From the NCBI GenBank assembly GCA_035507155.1, contig DATJOK010000030.1, positions 1 through 16,400 on the forward strand: DNA of 16,400 nucleotides, given 5' to 3'. The notes under the pieces were generated by a model. It ran no database searches. It was not told where the DNA came from and worked only from the letters and a program-made list of their open reading frames with translations. A program made the position numbers and the translations under genes. Shown here one piece after another: positions 7,758-15,350 of this stretch (its first letter is position 1; each line of letters opens with the position of its first letter). Source of the stretch: DASZHJ01 sp035507155. GTDB lineage: Bacteria > Pseudomonadota > Alphaproteobacteria > ATCC43930 > CGMCC-115725.

Positions 7758-9526
7758 TGTGCGGCATCGCCGGCATCATGACCAGCGACGGACGGCCGCC
7801 ATCCCCCAACGTGGTGCAGGCGATGGCGGAGGCGCTCGCGCACCGCGGCCCCGACGGCATCGGCCACTACCGCGCGGGCGACGTCGCGATGATGCAGCGG
7901 CGGCTCGCCATCATCGATCTCGTCACCGGCGACCAGCCGCTCTACGAGCCCGGCGGCGCGGCTCTGGTCGCCAACGGCGAGATCTACAACTACGTCGAGC
8001 TGCGCCAGGCGATGGACGGCGCCGTCTTCAAGACCACCTCCGACTGCGAGGTGCCGCTCCACATCTATCGGCGCAAGGGCCTCGCCTTCGCCGAGGATCT
8101 TCGCGGCATGTACGCGATCGCGCTCCATGATCCCGCCGAGCGTCGCCTGGTGCTGTCGCGCGACCCCTTCGGCATCAAGCCGCTCTACTACGCCGAGACC
8201 GCCGAGGGCCTGGCCTTCGCCTCCGAGCCGCACGCCCTCATCGCCGGCGGCGTCGTCGAGGGAAAGCCGGTGGCGCAGGCGCGGAACGAGCTGCTGCAGC
8301 TGCAATTCACCACCGGGCGGGAAACCGTCTTCCAGGGTGTGCAGCGCCTGCTGCCGGGCGAGACCATCGTGGTCTCCCGCGGCCGCATCGTCGAGCGCCG
8401 CCGCCGCGTCGCGCTGCCGGAGGCGGGCCCCGTCGAGTGCGACGAGGCGGAGGCGCTCGACCTCTTCGACGAGGTCTTCGCCGAGAGCGTGCGGATCCAC
8501 CAGCGCTCCGACGTGCCCTACGGCATGTTCCTCTCCGGCGGCACCGATTCCGCCGCCGTCCTCGCCATGATGGCGCGGCTCAACGAGCGGCCGGTGCAGG
8601 CCTTCACCGTGGGCTTCTCCAACACCGGCGCCGCCGACGAGCGCCAGCAGGCGCGCGCCGTCGCCCAGTCGCTCGGCGCCGAGCACACCGAGGTCGAGTT
8701 CCGCGAGGCGGATTTCTGGTTCCTGCTGCCGGAGATCGCCGCGGCGATGGACGATCCCGCCGCCGATTACGCGGTGCTCCCGACCTACAAGCTCGCCGCC
8801 ACCGCGCGCGCCGCCGGCCTCAAGGTGATCCTCTCGGGCGAGGGCGGCGACGAGCTCTTCGCCGGCTACGGCCGCTATCGGAGCGTGCTTCGTCCCTGGT
8901 GGGCGGGCGGCCGGCTGCCGCGCCGGCGCGGCAATCTCGACGGGCTCGGCGTGCTGCGCGACGAGCTCAGGGGCTGGCGCGACGGCATCGCCGCCGCCGA
9001 GGCGCGCGAGGCCAACAACGGGCGCTCGCCGCTGCAGGTCGCCCAGGCGGTCGACTGCGCCGACTGGCTGCCGAACGATCTCCTCGGCAAGCTCGACCGC
9101 TGCCTGATGGCGCATGGTGTCGAAGGGCGCACGCCCTTCCTCGATCCCCAGGTGGCGGCGCTCGCCTTCCGCCTGCCGGATCGCCTCAAGATCAGGAACC
9201 GCAAGGGCAAGTGGCTGCTGCGCCGCTGGGTCGCCAGGCACGTGCCGGCGGCCGATCCCTTCGCCAAGAAGCGCGGCTTCACCGTGCCGGTCGGCGAGTG
9301 GATCGAGCGCCGCGCCGCGACGCTCGGACCGCTGGTGGCGGCGCAGGCCGGCGTCGCCGAGCTCTGCCATCCCGAGCCGGTGGCGAAGCTTTTCACCGGA
9401 GCCGGCGACCGCCGCACCGGCTTTGCCGCCTGGACGCTGCTCTTCTACGCCCTCTGGCACCGCCACCACATCCTGAAGCGCCCGCCGGTGCGCGACGTCT
9501 TCGAGGCGCTGGGCGAGCGACGGTAG
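7757..9526 (+). CDS. asnB: Asparagine synthase (glutamine-hydrolysing) family amidotransferase
   Basis: A 589-aa class II amidotransferase. Residues 1 to about 220 form the Ntn glutaminase: MCGIAGI supplies the N-terminal nucleophile Cys2, with RGPDG, RLAIIDL, ANGEIYNY and TSDCEV glutamine-site motifs. The C-terminal synthase domain has the PP-loop SGGTDS (about 260-265), the LSGEGGDELFAGY motif, and MAHGVEGRTPFLDP near 450-463, so both half-reactions look intact. Family members make asparagine from aspartate, glutamine and ATP, but several in glycan loci amidate sugar uronic acids, for example WbpS-type and WbtH-type proteins of O-antigen loci. As the last gene of an operon with three glycosyltransferases (TGATG overlap), a glycan-amidating role is the better inference here. 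Simple asparagine synthesis remains possible. A palindromic repeat follows the stop. Confidence 0.93.
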   Translation: MCGIAGIMTSDGRPPSPNVVQAMAEALAHRGPDGIGHYRAGDVAMMQRRLAIIDLVTGDQPLYEPGGAALVANGEIYNYVELRQAMDGAVFKTTSDCEVPLHIYRRKGLAFAEDLRGMYAIALHDPAERRLVLSRDPFGIKPLYYAETAEGLAFASEPHALIAGGVVEGKPVAQARNELLQLQFTTGRETVFQGVQRLLPGETIVVSRGRIVERRRRVALPEAGPVECDEAEALDLFDEVFAESVRIHQRSDVPYGMFLSGGTDSAAVLAMMARLNERPVQAFTVGFSNTGAADERQQARAVAQSLGAEHTEVEFREADFWFLLPEIAAAMDDPAADYAVLPTYKLAATARAAGLKVILSGEGGDELFAGYGRYRSVLRPWWAGGRLPRRRGNLDGLGVLRDELRGWRDGIAAAEAREANNGRSPLQVAQAVDCADWLPNDLLGKLDRCLMAHGVEGRTPFLDPQVAALAFRLPDRLKIRNRKGKWLLRRWVARHVPAADPFAKKRGFTVPVGEWIERRAATLGPLVAAQAGVAELCHPEPVAKLFTGAGDRRTGFAAWTLLFYALWHRHHILKRPPVRDVFEALGERR

Positions 9527-9555
9527 GGGGAGTTAGGGATCGGTGGGGTTGCGTC

Positions 9556-9680
9556 CTTCGAGACGCTCCCTTCGGTCGCTCCTCAGGATGAGGCGATTTT
9601 CTTTGTGCCATCCACGCTCTCCCTCATGCTGAGGCGCGCTCCGCAGGACCGCGTCTCGAAGTACGGGGATCGGTCTGCAG
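9556..9680 (-). repeat. Palindromic intergenic repeat, copy 3 (long form)
   Basis: Same family as 612-738. The arms CTTCGAGACGC (9556-9566) and GCGTCTCGAAG (9651-9661) are perfect. The core has CTCAGGATGAGGCGATTTTCTT and CCCTCATGCTGAGG. The tail GGGATCGGTCTGCAG (9666-9680) directly touches the pyrC stop codon, with zero spacing. It lies between convergent asnB and pyrC and could terminate both. Confidence 0.85.
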
Positions 9681-10721
9681 CTAATCCGCCAGCGACCAGC
9701 CGATCTCCTCGCCGGCGAGGAACGGCTTCACCATCTCCGCGCCCGCGCGAATCTCGGTCGGCACGCGCGTCGGACGCTGCACCAGCGTGATGCGCTCCTC
9801 GTTCGCCGGCAGGCCGTAGAAGCGCGGGCCGTTCAGCGACGCGAAGGCCTCGAAACGGTCGAGGGCATTCTCTTCGGCGAAGACCTGCGCATAGAGCTCG
9901 AGCGCGCTCGCCGCGGTGAAGATGCCGGCGCAGCCGCAGTCGCTCTCCTTGTCCTTCGCCGGATGCGGCGCGGTGTCGGTGCCGAGGAAGAATTTCGCGC
10001 TGCCGGAGGTGGCGGCGCGGCGGAGCGCCAGGCGGTGCGGCTCGCGCTTCGCCACCGGCAGGCAGTACATGTGCGGCCGGAGGCCGCCGGCGAAGATCGC
10101 ATTGCGGTTGATGATGAGGTGATGCGCGGTGATGGTGGCGGCGAGACTGGCGCCGGCGCCCGCCACGAACTCCGCCGCCTCTTTCGTCGTGATGTGCTCC
10201 AGCACGAGTTTGAGCGTCGGGAAGCGGCGCATCAGCGGCTTGAGCACGCGCTCGATGAAGACCGCCTCGCGGTCGAAGATGTCGACCTCGGGATCGGTCA
10301 CCTCGCCATGCACGAGGAGCGGCATGCCGAGCTCGCTCATCCGCTCCAGCACCGGATATGTGCGCGCGAGGTCGGTGACGCCATGGGCGGAGTTGGTGGT
10401 GGCGCGGGCGGGGTAGAGCTTCACCGCGGCGAAGACCTGCTCCCGATAGCCGCGCGCCACCTCGGCGGGATCGGTGCCGTCGGTCAGGTAGCAGGTCATC
10501 AGCGGCGTGAAGCGGGCGCCCTTCGGCAGCGCCGCCAGGATGCGCTGGCGATAGGCGGTGGCGGCGGCGACGGTGGTCACCGGCGGCACCAGGTTCGGCA
10601 TCACGATGGCGCGGGCGAACTGCCGCGCGGTCAACGGCGCGACCGCCGCCAGCATGGCGCCGTCGCGGAGATGGACATGCCAGTCGTCGGGGCGGCGCAG
10701 GGTCAGGCCGGGCTCGCTCAA
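9681..10721 (-). CDS. pyrC: Dihydroorotase (PyrC type, TTG start)
   Basis: A 346-aa zinc amidohydrolase that closes carbamoyl-aspartate to dihydroorotate in pyrimidine synthesis. Alignment from memory with Escherichia coli PyrC (348 aa) is close over the full length: RRPDDWHVHLRD (H15, H17 metal ligands), KLYP (K101, the carboxylated bridging lysine), HGE (H138), EHITTK (H176), GTDTAPH (D249) and CGCAG. The start is taken as TTG at 10719-10721. GGAGG lies nine nt upstream and this gives the family length, whereas the only in-frame ATG, at 10778, would add 19 unrelated residues and ignore the ribosome binding site. It is divergent from the thiolase gene (137-bp gap). A repeat touches its stop codon. 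Confidence 0.95.
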   Translation of the reverse strand: MSEPGLTLRRPDDWHVHLRDGAMLAAVAPLTARQFARAIVMPNLVPPVTTVAAATAYRQRILAALPKGARFTPLMTCYLTDGTDPAEVARGYREQVFAAVKLYPARATTNSAHGVTDLARTYPVLERMSELGMPLLVHGEVTDPEVDIFDREAVFIERVLKPLMRRFPTLKLVLEHITTKEAAEFVAGAGASLAATITAHHLIINRNAIFAGGLRPHMYCLPVAKREPHRLALRRAATSGSAKFFLGTDTAPHPAKDKESDCGCAGIFTAASALELYAQVFAEENALDRFEAFASLNGPRFYGLPANEERITLVQRPTRVPTEIRAGAEMVKPFLAGEEIGWSLAD

Positions 10722-10730
10722 CGGCGAAGT

Positions 10731-10735
10731 CCTCC
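10731..10735 (-). promoter_or_regulatory. Ribosome binding site that fixes the TTG start of pyrC
   Basis: On the minus strand this reads GGAGG, nine nt before the TTG at 10721. No ATG or GTG occurs at a usable distance, so this site argues for a real TTG start. Confidence 0.75.
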
Positions 10736-10858
10736 AATGATCACACTTCCTTGTCGCCGCAAATGGCAAGGGAGGCAAGCCCGGGCTGCAGGGCTTGGCG
10801 GGTGGCGGGCTCCATGGCCCCTGCTATATGATCGGAGAGCCAAAACCGGAGGTAAACT

Positions 10859-12025
10859 ATGACCGCCTGTATCGTCGGCTGGGCCCACAGCAAATTCGGC
10901 AAGCATGAGAGCGAGGACATCGAATCCCTGATCGCCGGCGTCGCCGCCGAGGCGATCCGCGATGCCGGCTTCGCGCCGGCTGACATCGACGAGATCTTCA
11001 TCGGCACCATGAACGCCGGCTTCGTGCGCCAGGAGTTTCCGTCCTCGCTGGTGCTGCAGGCGGATCCCGCGCTCCGCTTCAAGCCGTCGACACGGGTGGA
11101 GAACGCCTGCGCCACCGGCTCGGCGGCGATCCACCAGGGGCTGAGCGCCATCGAGGCGCGCCGCGCCCGCAAGGTGCTGGTGGTCGGCGTCGAGAAGATG
11201 AGCGAGGTCACCGGCCCCGCCGTCGGCGACATCCTGATCCGCGCCGCCTATCTCAAGGAGGAAGGCGGCATCGAGGGCGGCTTCGCCGGCGTCTTCGGCC
11301 GCATCGCGCAGATGTACTTCCAGCGCTACGGCGACAAGTCCGACGCGCTCGCCCGCATCGCCGCCAAGAACCACAAGAACGGCGCCGTCAATCCGCTGGC
11401 GCAGATGCAGAAGGATCTCGGCTACGATTTCTGCCGCACCGTCTCCGACAAGAATCCGCTGGTGGCGGGGCCGCTGCGGCGCACCGACTGCTCGCTGGTC
11501 TCCGACGGCGCCGCGGCGCTGGTGCTGGCGGATGTCGAGACCTCGCTCGCTCTCGACAAGGCGGTGATCTTCCGCGCCACCGAGCACGTCAACGATTTCC
11601 TGCCGATCTCCAAGCGCGACATCACCGCCTTCGAGGGGCCGGCGCTCGCCTGGAAGCGCGCACTCGCCAAGGCCGGCGTGGAGCTCTCCGACCTGAGCTT
11701 CGCCGAGGTGCATGACTGCTTCACCATCGCCGAGCTGCTGATCTACGAGGCGATGGGCCTGACGCCCAAGGGCGAGGGCGCGCGGGCGATCGAAGAGGGC
11801 TGGACCGAGAAATCCGGCAAGCTGCCGATCAATCCCTCGGGCGGGCTCAAGTCGAAGGGCCATCCGATCGGCGCCACCGGCGTCTCCATGCATGTGCTGG
11901 CGGCGCAGCAGCTCACCAACACCGCGGGCGGCATCCAGGTGCCCGGCGCCGAGCTCGCCGGCGTCTTCAACATGGGCGGCGCCGCGGTCGCCAACTATGT
12001 GAGCATCCTGGAACCGCTGAGGTGA
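10859..12025 (+). CDS. Thiolase family protein / acetyl-CoA acetyltransferase (SCPx-like thiolase)
   Basis: A 388-aa thiolase-fold enzyme of acyl-CoA metabolism, cleaving or condensing 3-oxoacyl-CoA. Nucleophile Cys84 lies in ENACATGSAA, a histidine in AEVHDCFT (H285), and the second catalytic histidine in KGHPIGATG (H335). The C-terminal region reads VFNMGGAAVANY where degradative thiolases carry a CxG cysteine motif. This is the pattern of the sterol-carrier/SCPx-like subgroup, in which that cysteine is often absent. GGAGGT (10848-10853), five nt before the ATG, is a strong ribosome binding site, and TATATG near 10825-10830 could be a -10 element. It is followed 100 bp later by acuI in the same direction, so the two may act together in short-chain acyl-CoA conversion. 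The chain-length preference is unknown. Confidence 0.9.
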   Translation: MTACIVGWAHSKFGKHESEDIESLIAGVAAEAIRDAGFAPADIDEIFIGTMNAGFVRQEFPSSLVLQADPALRFKPSTRVENACATGSAAIHQGLSAIEARRARKVLVVGVEKMSEVTGPAVGDILIRAAYLKEEGGIEGGFAGVFGRIAQMYFQRYGDKSDALARIAAKNHKNGAVNPLAQMQKDLGYDFCRTVSDKNPLVAGPLRRTDCSLVSDGAAALVLADVETSLALDKAVIFRATEHVNDFLPISKRDITAFEGPALAWKRALAKAGVELSDLSFAEVHDCFTIAELLIYEAMGLTPKGEGARAIEEGWTEKSGKLPINPSGGLKSKGHPIGATGVSMHVLAAQQLTNTAGGIQVPGAELAGVFNMGGAAVANYVSILEPLR

Positions 12026-12125
12026 TTTTTCCCTCGGGCGACAAGCCGCCACGGTTTTCGCTTATCCGCCCTCGGCGAGCCGCCACGCCAACCCTCGTCG
12101 AGGGCGTAAGGTGGGAGAAACCTGC

Positions 12126-13118
12126 ATGACCGAGTTCCGGGCCTTTGTGCTGCGCGAGGCCGAGGGAAAGGTCAGTGGCAAGATCGAGCGCGTCGACGAG
12201 AGCGCGCTGCCGCCGGGCGAGGTCATCGTCGACGTCGAGTACTCGACGCTCAATTACAAGGACGGAATGATCGTCAACGGGCTCGGCCGCCTGGTGCGGA
12301 CCTACCCGCATGTGCCCGGCGTCGATTTCGCCGGCAAGGTCGCGAGCTCCACGGTGCCCGACTACAAGCCGGGCGACGCGGTGCTGCTGACCGGTTGGCG
12401 CGTCGGCGAGACGCAGTGGGGCGGCTACGGCGAGAAGGCGCGCGTCAAGGCCGCGCAGCTGGTGAAGCTGCCGCCGGGCCTCAGCGCGAAACGCGCCATG
12501 GCGGTGGGCACTGCCGGCTTCACCGCCATGCTCGCCGTGATGGCGCTGGAGGAGCATGGGCTCAAGCCCGGAAGCGGCGAGGTGCTGGTGACCGGCGCCG
12601 CGGGCGGCGTCGGCAGCATCGCGGTCTCGATCCTGGCGAAGCTCGGCCATGCGGTCGCGGCCTCCACCGGCCGCGCCGAGACCGCCGATTATCTCAAGGG
12701 CCTCGGCGCCGGCACCATCGTCGAGCGCGCGAGCCTCGCAAAGCCGCCGCAGCGGCCGCTCGACAGCGAGCGCTGGGCGGGCGCCATCGACGCCGTCGGC
12801 AGCACGACGCTCGCGACCGTCCTCACCCAGCTCAAATACGGCGCCAGCGTCGCCGCCTGCGGCCTTGCCGGCGGCAACGACCTGCCGACCACGGTCATTC
12901 CCTTCCTGCTGCGCGGCGTCAACCTGCTCGGCATCGATTCCGTGATGTGCCCGAAGCCGCGCCGCGAGGCCGCCTGGGCGCGGATCGTGCGCGACCTGCC
13001 GATGGAGAAGCTTGACGCGATGATCGAGGTGCAGCCGCTCGCCGCACTGCCGGATCTCGCCGGAAAGATCCTCGGGGGCGGCATCCGCGGCCGCGTGGTG
13101 ATCGACGTCCGCGCCTGA
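12126..13118 (+). CDS. acuI: Acrylyl-CoA reductase (NADPH), AcuI/YhdH family MDR oxidoreductase
   Basis: A 330-aa zinc-independent medium-chain dehydrogenase/reductase. The N-terminal region has VDVEYSTLNYKDGM (LNYKD at about 42-46) and PHVPGVDFAG. The nucleotide-binding domain has VTGAAGGVGSIAV (about 155-167). CGLAGG, TVIPFLLRGVNLLGIDSV and PRREAAW match the AcuI/YhdH family, which reduces acryloyl-CoA to propionyl-CoA with NADPH, for example in 3-hydroxypropionate and DMSP degradation and in detoxifying acryloyl-CoA. I start at the ATG 12126, eight nt after GGGAG; an in-frame GTG at 12111 overlaps that site. Its stop lies only 3 bp from the stop of the convergent EamA gene, with no room for a terminator. 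Confidence 0.92.
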   Translation: MTEFRAFVLREAEGKVSGKIERVDESALPPGEVIVDVEYSTLNYKDGMIVNGLGRLVRTYPHVPGVDFAGKVASSTVPDYKPGDAVLLTGWRVGETQWGGYGEKARVKAAQLVKLPPGLSAKRAMAVGTAGFTAMLAVMALEEHGLKPGSGEVLVTGAAGGVGSIAVSILAKLGHAVAASTGRAETADYLKGLGAGTIVERASLAKPPQRPLDSERWAGAIDAVGSTTLATVLTQLKYGASVAACGLAGGNDLPTTVIPFLLRGVNLLGIDSVMCPKPRREAAWARIVRDLPMEKLDAMIEVQPLAALPDLAGKILGGGIRGRVVIDVRA

Positions 13119-13121
13119 GCG

Positions 13122-14048
13122 CTACGCCGCCGCCGCGGCGGGACGCGCGAGCTTGGTCTCGCGGTAGAGGATGTAGAGTCCGCTCGCGATCACGATGGCG
13201 GCGCCGATCAGGAACACCACCGTCGGCATCTCGCCCCAGACCACATAGCCGATGATCCCGACATAGACGAGGGCGGTGTAGTCGAAAGGCGCCACCACGG
13301 CGGCGGGGGCGAGGCGGAAGGCGCGGGTGATCGCGAGCTGAGCGCTGCCGCCCATGAGGCCGATCGCCACCAGCAGCACCCAGTCGAGCGGGTTCGGCGT
13401 CACCCACTGGAACGGCAGGGTGAGCGCGCTGGCGACGGTGGTGGTGAGCGTCACATAGAAGACGATGCTGACGGTGCTCTCGGACCTGCCGAGGCTGCGG
13501 AGAAAAATCAGGGCCAGGGCGTAGAGGAATGTCGAGAACAGCGCCACCCACGACGCCCAGCCGACGATGCCCGAGTCCGGCCGCACCATGATCAGTACGC
13601 CGATGAAGCCGACGCTGACCGCGCTCCAGCGCCGGATGCCGACCCGCTCGCCCAAGAGCGGCACCGAGAGCGCGGTGACGAAGAGCGGCGAGGCGAAGGC
13701 GATGCCGAAGACGTCGGCGAGCGGCATGTGGCCGAAGCACCAGAAGAACCCGATCATCGAGACGAGGCCGACCAGGGCGCGGCCGGCCTGGCCGAGCGGC
13801 CGATCGGTATGAATCGCGGCACGTCCGCTGCGGATGATCGCCGGCAGCAGCGGCACGAAGGCGAAGAGCGAGCGGAAGAACACCAGCTCCATGACCGGAT
13901 ATGTGGGCGACAGCCACTTGATGAGGGCGTCCTGGGTGCTGAACACCACCACCGCCAGCAGCATGAAGGCGATGCCGCGGCCCGTCGTGGCCTCGCCGGC
14001 GGGCTGGCGCGCGCCTATGATGGGCGGAGCGTCGGTGGAGGAGGACAT
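13122..14048 (-). CDS. DMT superfamily transporter, EamA family
   Basis: A 308-aa inner-membrane protein with about ten hydrophobic helices in two tandem EamA repeats. The first starts at GIAFMLLAVVVFSTQDALIKWL, the second at WASWVALFSTFLYALALIFLRSL. Helix 4 and helix 9 regions (ADVFGIAFASPLFVTALS and APFDYTALVYVGIIGYVVWGE) fit drug/metabolite exporters, including the conserved glutamate after the Trp. Members export amino acids, metabolites or drugs; the substrate here cannot be assigned. The start is the ATG at 14046-14048 (MSSSTD). A longer in-frame start at 14144 adds a proline-rich, unlikely leader. No good ribosome binding site is visible. It is convergent with acuI and divergent from the amidase. 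Confidence 0.87.
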   Translation of the reverse strand: MSSSTDAPPIIGARQPAGEATTGRGIAFMLLAVVVFSTQDALIKWLSPTYPVMELVFFRSLFAFVPLLPAIIRSGRAAIHTDRPLGQAGRALVGLVSMIGFFWCFGHMPLADVFGIAFASPLFVTALSVPLLGERVGIRRWSAVSVGFIGVLIMVRPDSGIVGWASWVALFSTFLYALALIFLRSLGRSESTVSIVFYVTLTTTVASALTLPFQWVTPNPLDWVLLVAIGLMGGSAQLAITRAFRLAPAAVVAPFDYTALVYVGIIGYVVWGEMPTVVFLIGAAIVIASGLYILYRETKLARPAAAAA

Positions 14049-14170
14049 GCGGGGCGAATCCGGTGACGGGGGCGGTGGATGAACCGCCGGCGCGGCCTCG
14101 TTCTTAGCGGCGAACCAGGCCCTGGGGCAAGGCGGGCAGGCCACCCGGCCATCATGAAGGAAATTTTATC

Positions 14171-14200
14171 TTGATCGGCCAATGACATATGAGGTATTCC
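14171..14200 (+). promoter_or_regulatory. Possible promoter of the amidase gene
   Basis: TTGATC (14171-14176), an 18-nt spacer, then TATTCC (14195-14200), in the only AT-rich patch of the divergent intergenic region. The match is modest; it would give a leader of about 75 nt. Confidence 0.3.
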
Positions 14201-14227
14201 TAAACCACCGTTTGGGTCCCGCACATT

Positions 14228-14241
14228 AATCTCTTGAGATT
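14228..14241. promoter_or_regulatory. Perfect 6+6 palindrome upstream of the amidase
   Basis: AATCTC-TT-GAGATT, about 40 nt before the amidase ATG. It could be an operator or a small leader hairpin. No regulator family is assigned. Confidence 0.35.
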
Positions 14242-14279
14242 CGCCTCCTGCGCGGTGGCGTTGTTCGGATGGAATCGGA

Positions 14280-15083
14280 ATGCAACGAGGGGTAAGCAGG
14301 CGCGGAGTTCTGAAATGGATCGGCCGGATCTCGGCCGCTTCCGGCATTGCCGCCTGGGCGCCGGGCAGCTTCGCGCGCGCTGCCACCAAGATCCCGGCGC
14401 GCCGCACCGTCGTTCTCGATCCTGGCCACGGCGGCGTCGACCCTGGCTGCATCGGTTTCCGCGGCAGCTACGAGAAGGAGATCGCGCTCGCCACCGCCAC
14501 CGAGGTCGCGGTGCTGCTGGAGGCGAACAAGCGCTATCGCGTGCTGATGACCCGCGACGACGACGAGTTCATCTCGCTCGAGGACCGGGTCGCCCGCGCG
14601 CGCCAGGCGCATGGCGATCTCTTCCTCTCGATCCATGCCGATGCGATCCCGGATTCCGCGGTGCGCGGCGCATCCGTCTTCACCCTCTCCGAGCGCGCCT
14701 CCGACGCCGAGGCGGCGGCGCTGGCGCAGCGCGAGAACAAGTCGGATCTGATCGCCGGCATCGATCTCTCGCGCCACGCGCCGGAGGTCAGCAACATCCT
14801 CCTCGACCTGGCGCGGCGGCAGACCAACAACCTCTCGATCACGCTGGCGCGCAAGCTGGTGGGCGAGCTGCAGCGCTCGGTGCCGATGCTCACCAACAGC
14901 CATCGCTCGGCCGGCTTCGCGGTACTGAAGGCGCCGGACATTCCGTCGGCGCTGGTGGAGATCGGCTGCCTCTCCAACCGCGAGGAGGAGAGGCTGCTCA
15001 ACCTCTCGGCCTATCAGCGCAAGCTCGCGCTCAGCATCGCCCGCTCGGTCAACGACTACTTCGAGCAGGTGGGCTCCGCCTGA
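14280..15083 (+). CDS. N-acetylmuramoyl-L-alanine amidase with Tat signal peptide
   Basis: A 267-aa periplasmic zinc hydrolase (Amidase_3 fold) that cuts the bond between N-acetylmuramic acid and the stem peptide, usually at the septum during daughter-cell separation. The N-terminus has a twin-arginine motif SRRGVLK (residues 6-12), a hydrophobic stretch and an ARA-A cleavage site near residue 34, so it should be exported folded by Tat, like AmiA and AmiC of E. coli. Zinc and catalytic residues are all present: H50 (LDPGHGG), E65 (SYEKE), H119 (FLSIHADA) and E227 (ALVEIGCLSN). There is no AMIN or LysM domain, so this is a bare catalytic unit. A long helical insert around 135-180 could be the regulatory helix that blocks the active site in amidases needing an EnvC/NlpD activator. 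Confidence 0.93.
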   Translation: MQRGVSRRGVLKWIGRISAASGIAAWAPGSFARAATKIPARRTVVLDPGHGGVDPGCIGFRGSYEKEIALATATEVAVLLEANKRYRVLMTRDDDEFISLEDRVARARQAHGDLFLSIHADAIPDSAVRGASVFTLSERASDAEAAALAQRENKSDLIAGIDLSRHAPEVSNILLDLARRQTNNLSITLARKLVGELQRSVPMLTNSHRSAGFAVLKAPDIPSALVEIGCLSNREEERLLNLSAYQRKLALSIARSVNDYFEQVGSA

Positions 15084-15101
15084 GCCGCGGCCGCGCCGGG
15101 C

Positions 15102-15350
15102 TTACGTCCCGTTCTTCGGGTGGATGACCACTTTTTCCTTGAGCGCCTTCAGGCGCCCGAAGGCTTCCAGCGCCGGCTCCATGTGCTTGCGGCGGTCGGC
15201 AAAGCCGGCGGCCACCTCCTTGGTCAGCACCAGCTCCAGCGCGTGCAGGACGATCTCCGCCACGTCCACCTGGCCCTGCTCGCAGGCGTGGTCGAAGGCA
15301 TTGAGAAGCTTGTCGCTGAGGCGGCGCGGCGTCTGGTTCATCGGTGACAT
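15102..15350 (-). CDS. Small conserved-looking helical protein of unknown function
   Basis: An 82-aa protein I do not recognise. It is predicted mostly helical: a first amphipathic helix (RRLSDKLLNAFDHACEQG), a second (DVAEIVLHALELVLTKE), and a basic third (ALEAFGRLKALKEKVV). The first two resemble a single TPR-like helix pair, which is only a shape impression. There is no signal peptide, membrane segment or cysteine motif. Two starts are possible, ATG at 15350 or 15341 (MNQTPRR); neither has a ribosome binding site. It ends 18 bp from the convergent amidase. The amino-acid composition looks like a real protein, unlike the arginine-rich shadows nearby. Confidence 0.7.
   Translation of the reverse strand: MSPMNQTPRRLSDKLLNAFDHACEQGQVDVAEIVLHALELVLTKEVAAGFADRRKHMEPALEAFGRLKALKEKVVIHPKNGT

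Noticed and set aside
7160..9469. 769-codon minus-strand reading frame opposite asnB and the third glycosyltransferase
   Set aside because: This is a shadow of strong third-position GC bias. The plus strand carries complete asparagine synthase and GT4 motif sets, while this frame carries none.
612..9680. CRISPR array or insertion sequence as explanation of the repeated blocks
   Set aside because: The copies are far apart, differ in length, have no regular spacers and no transposase or target-site duplications. They are palindromic intergenic repeats.
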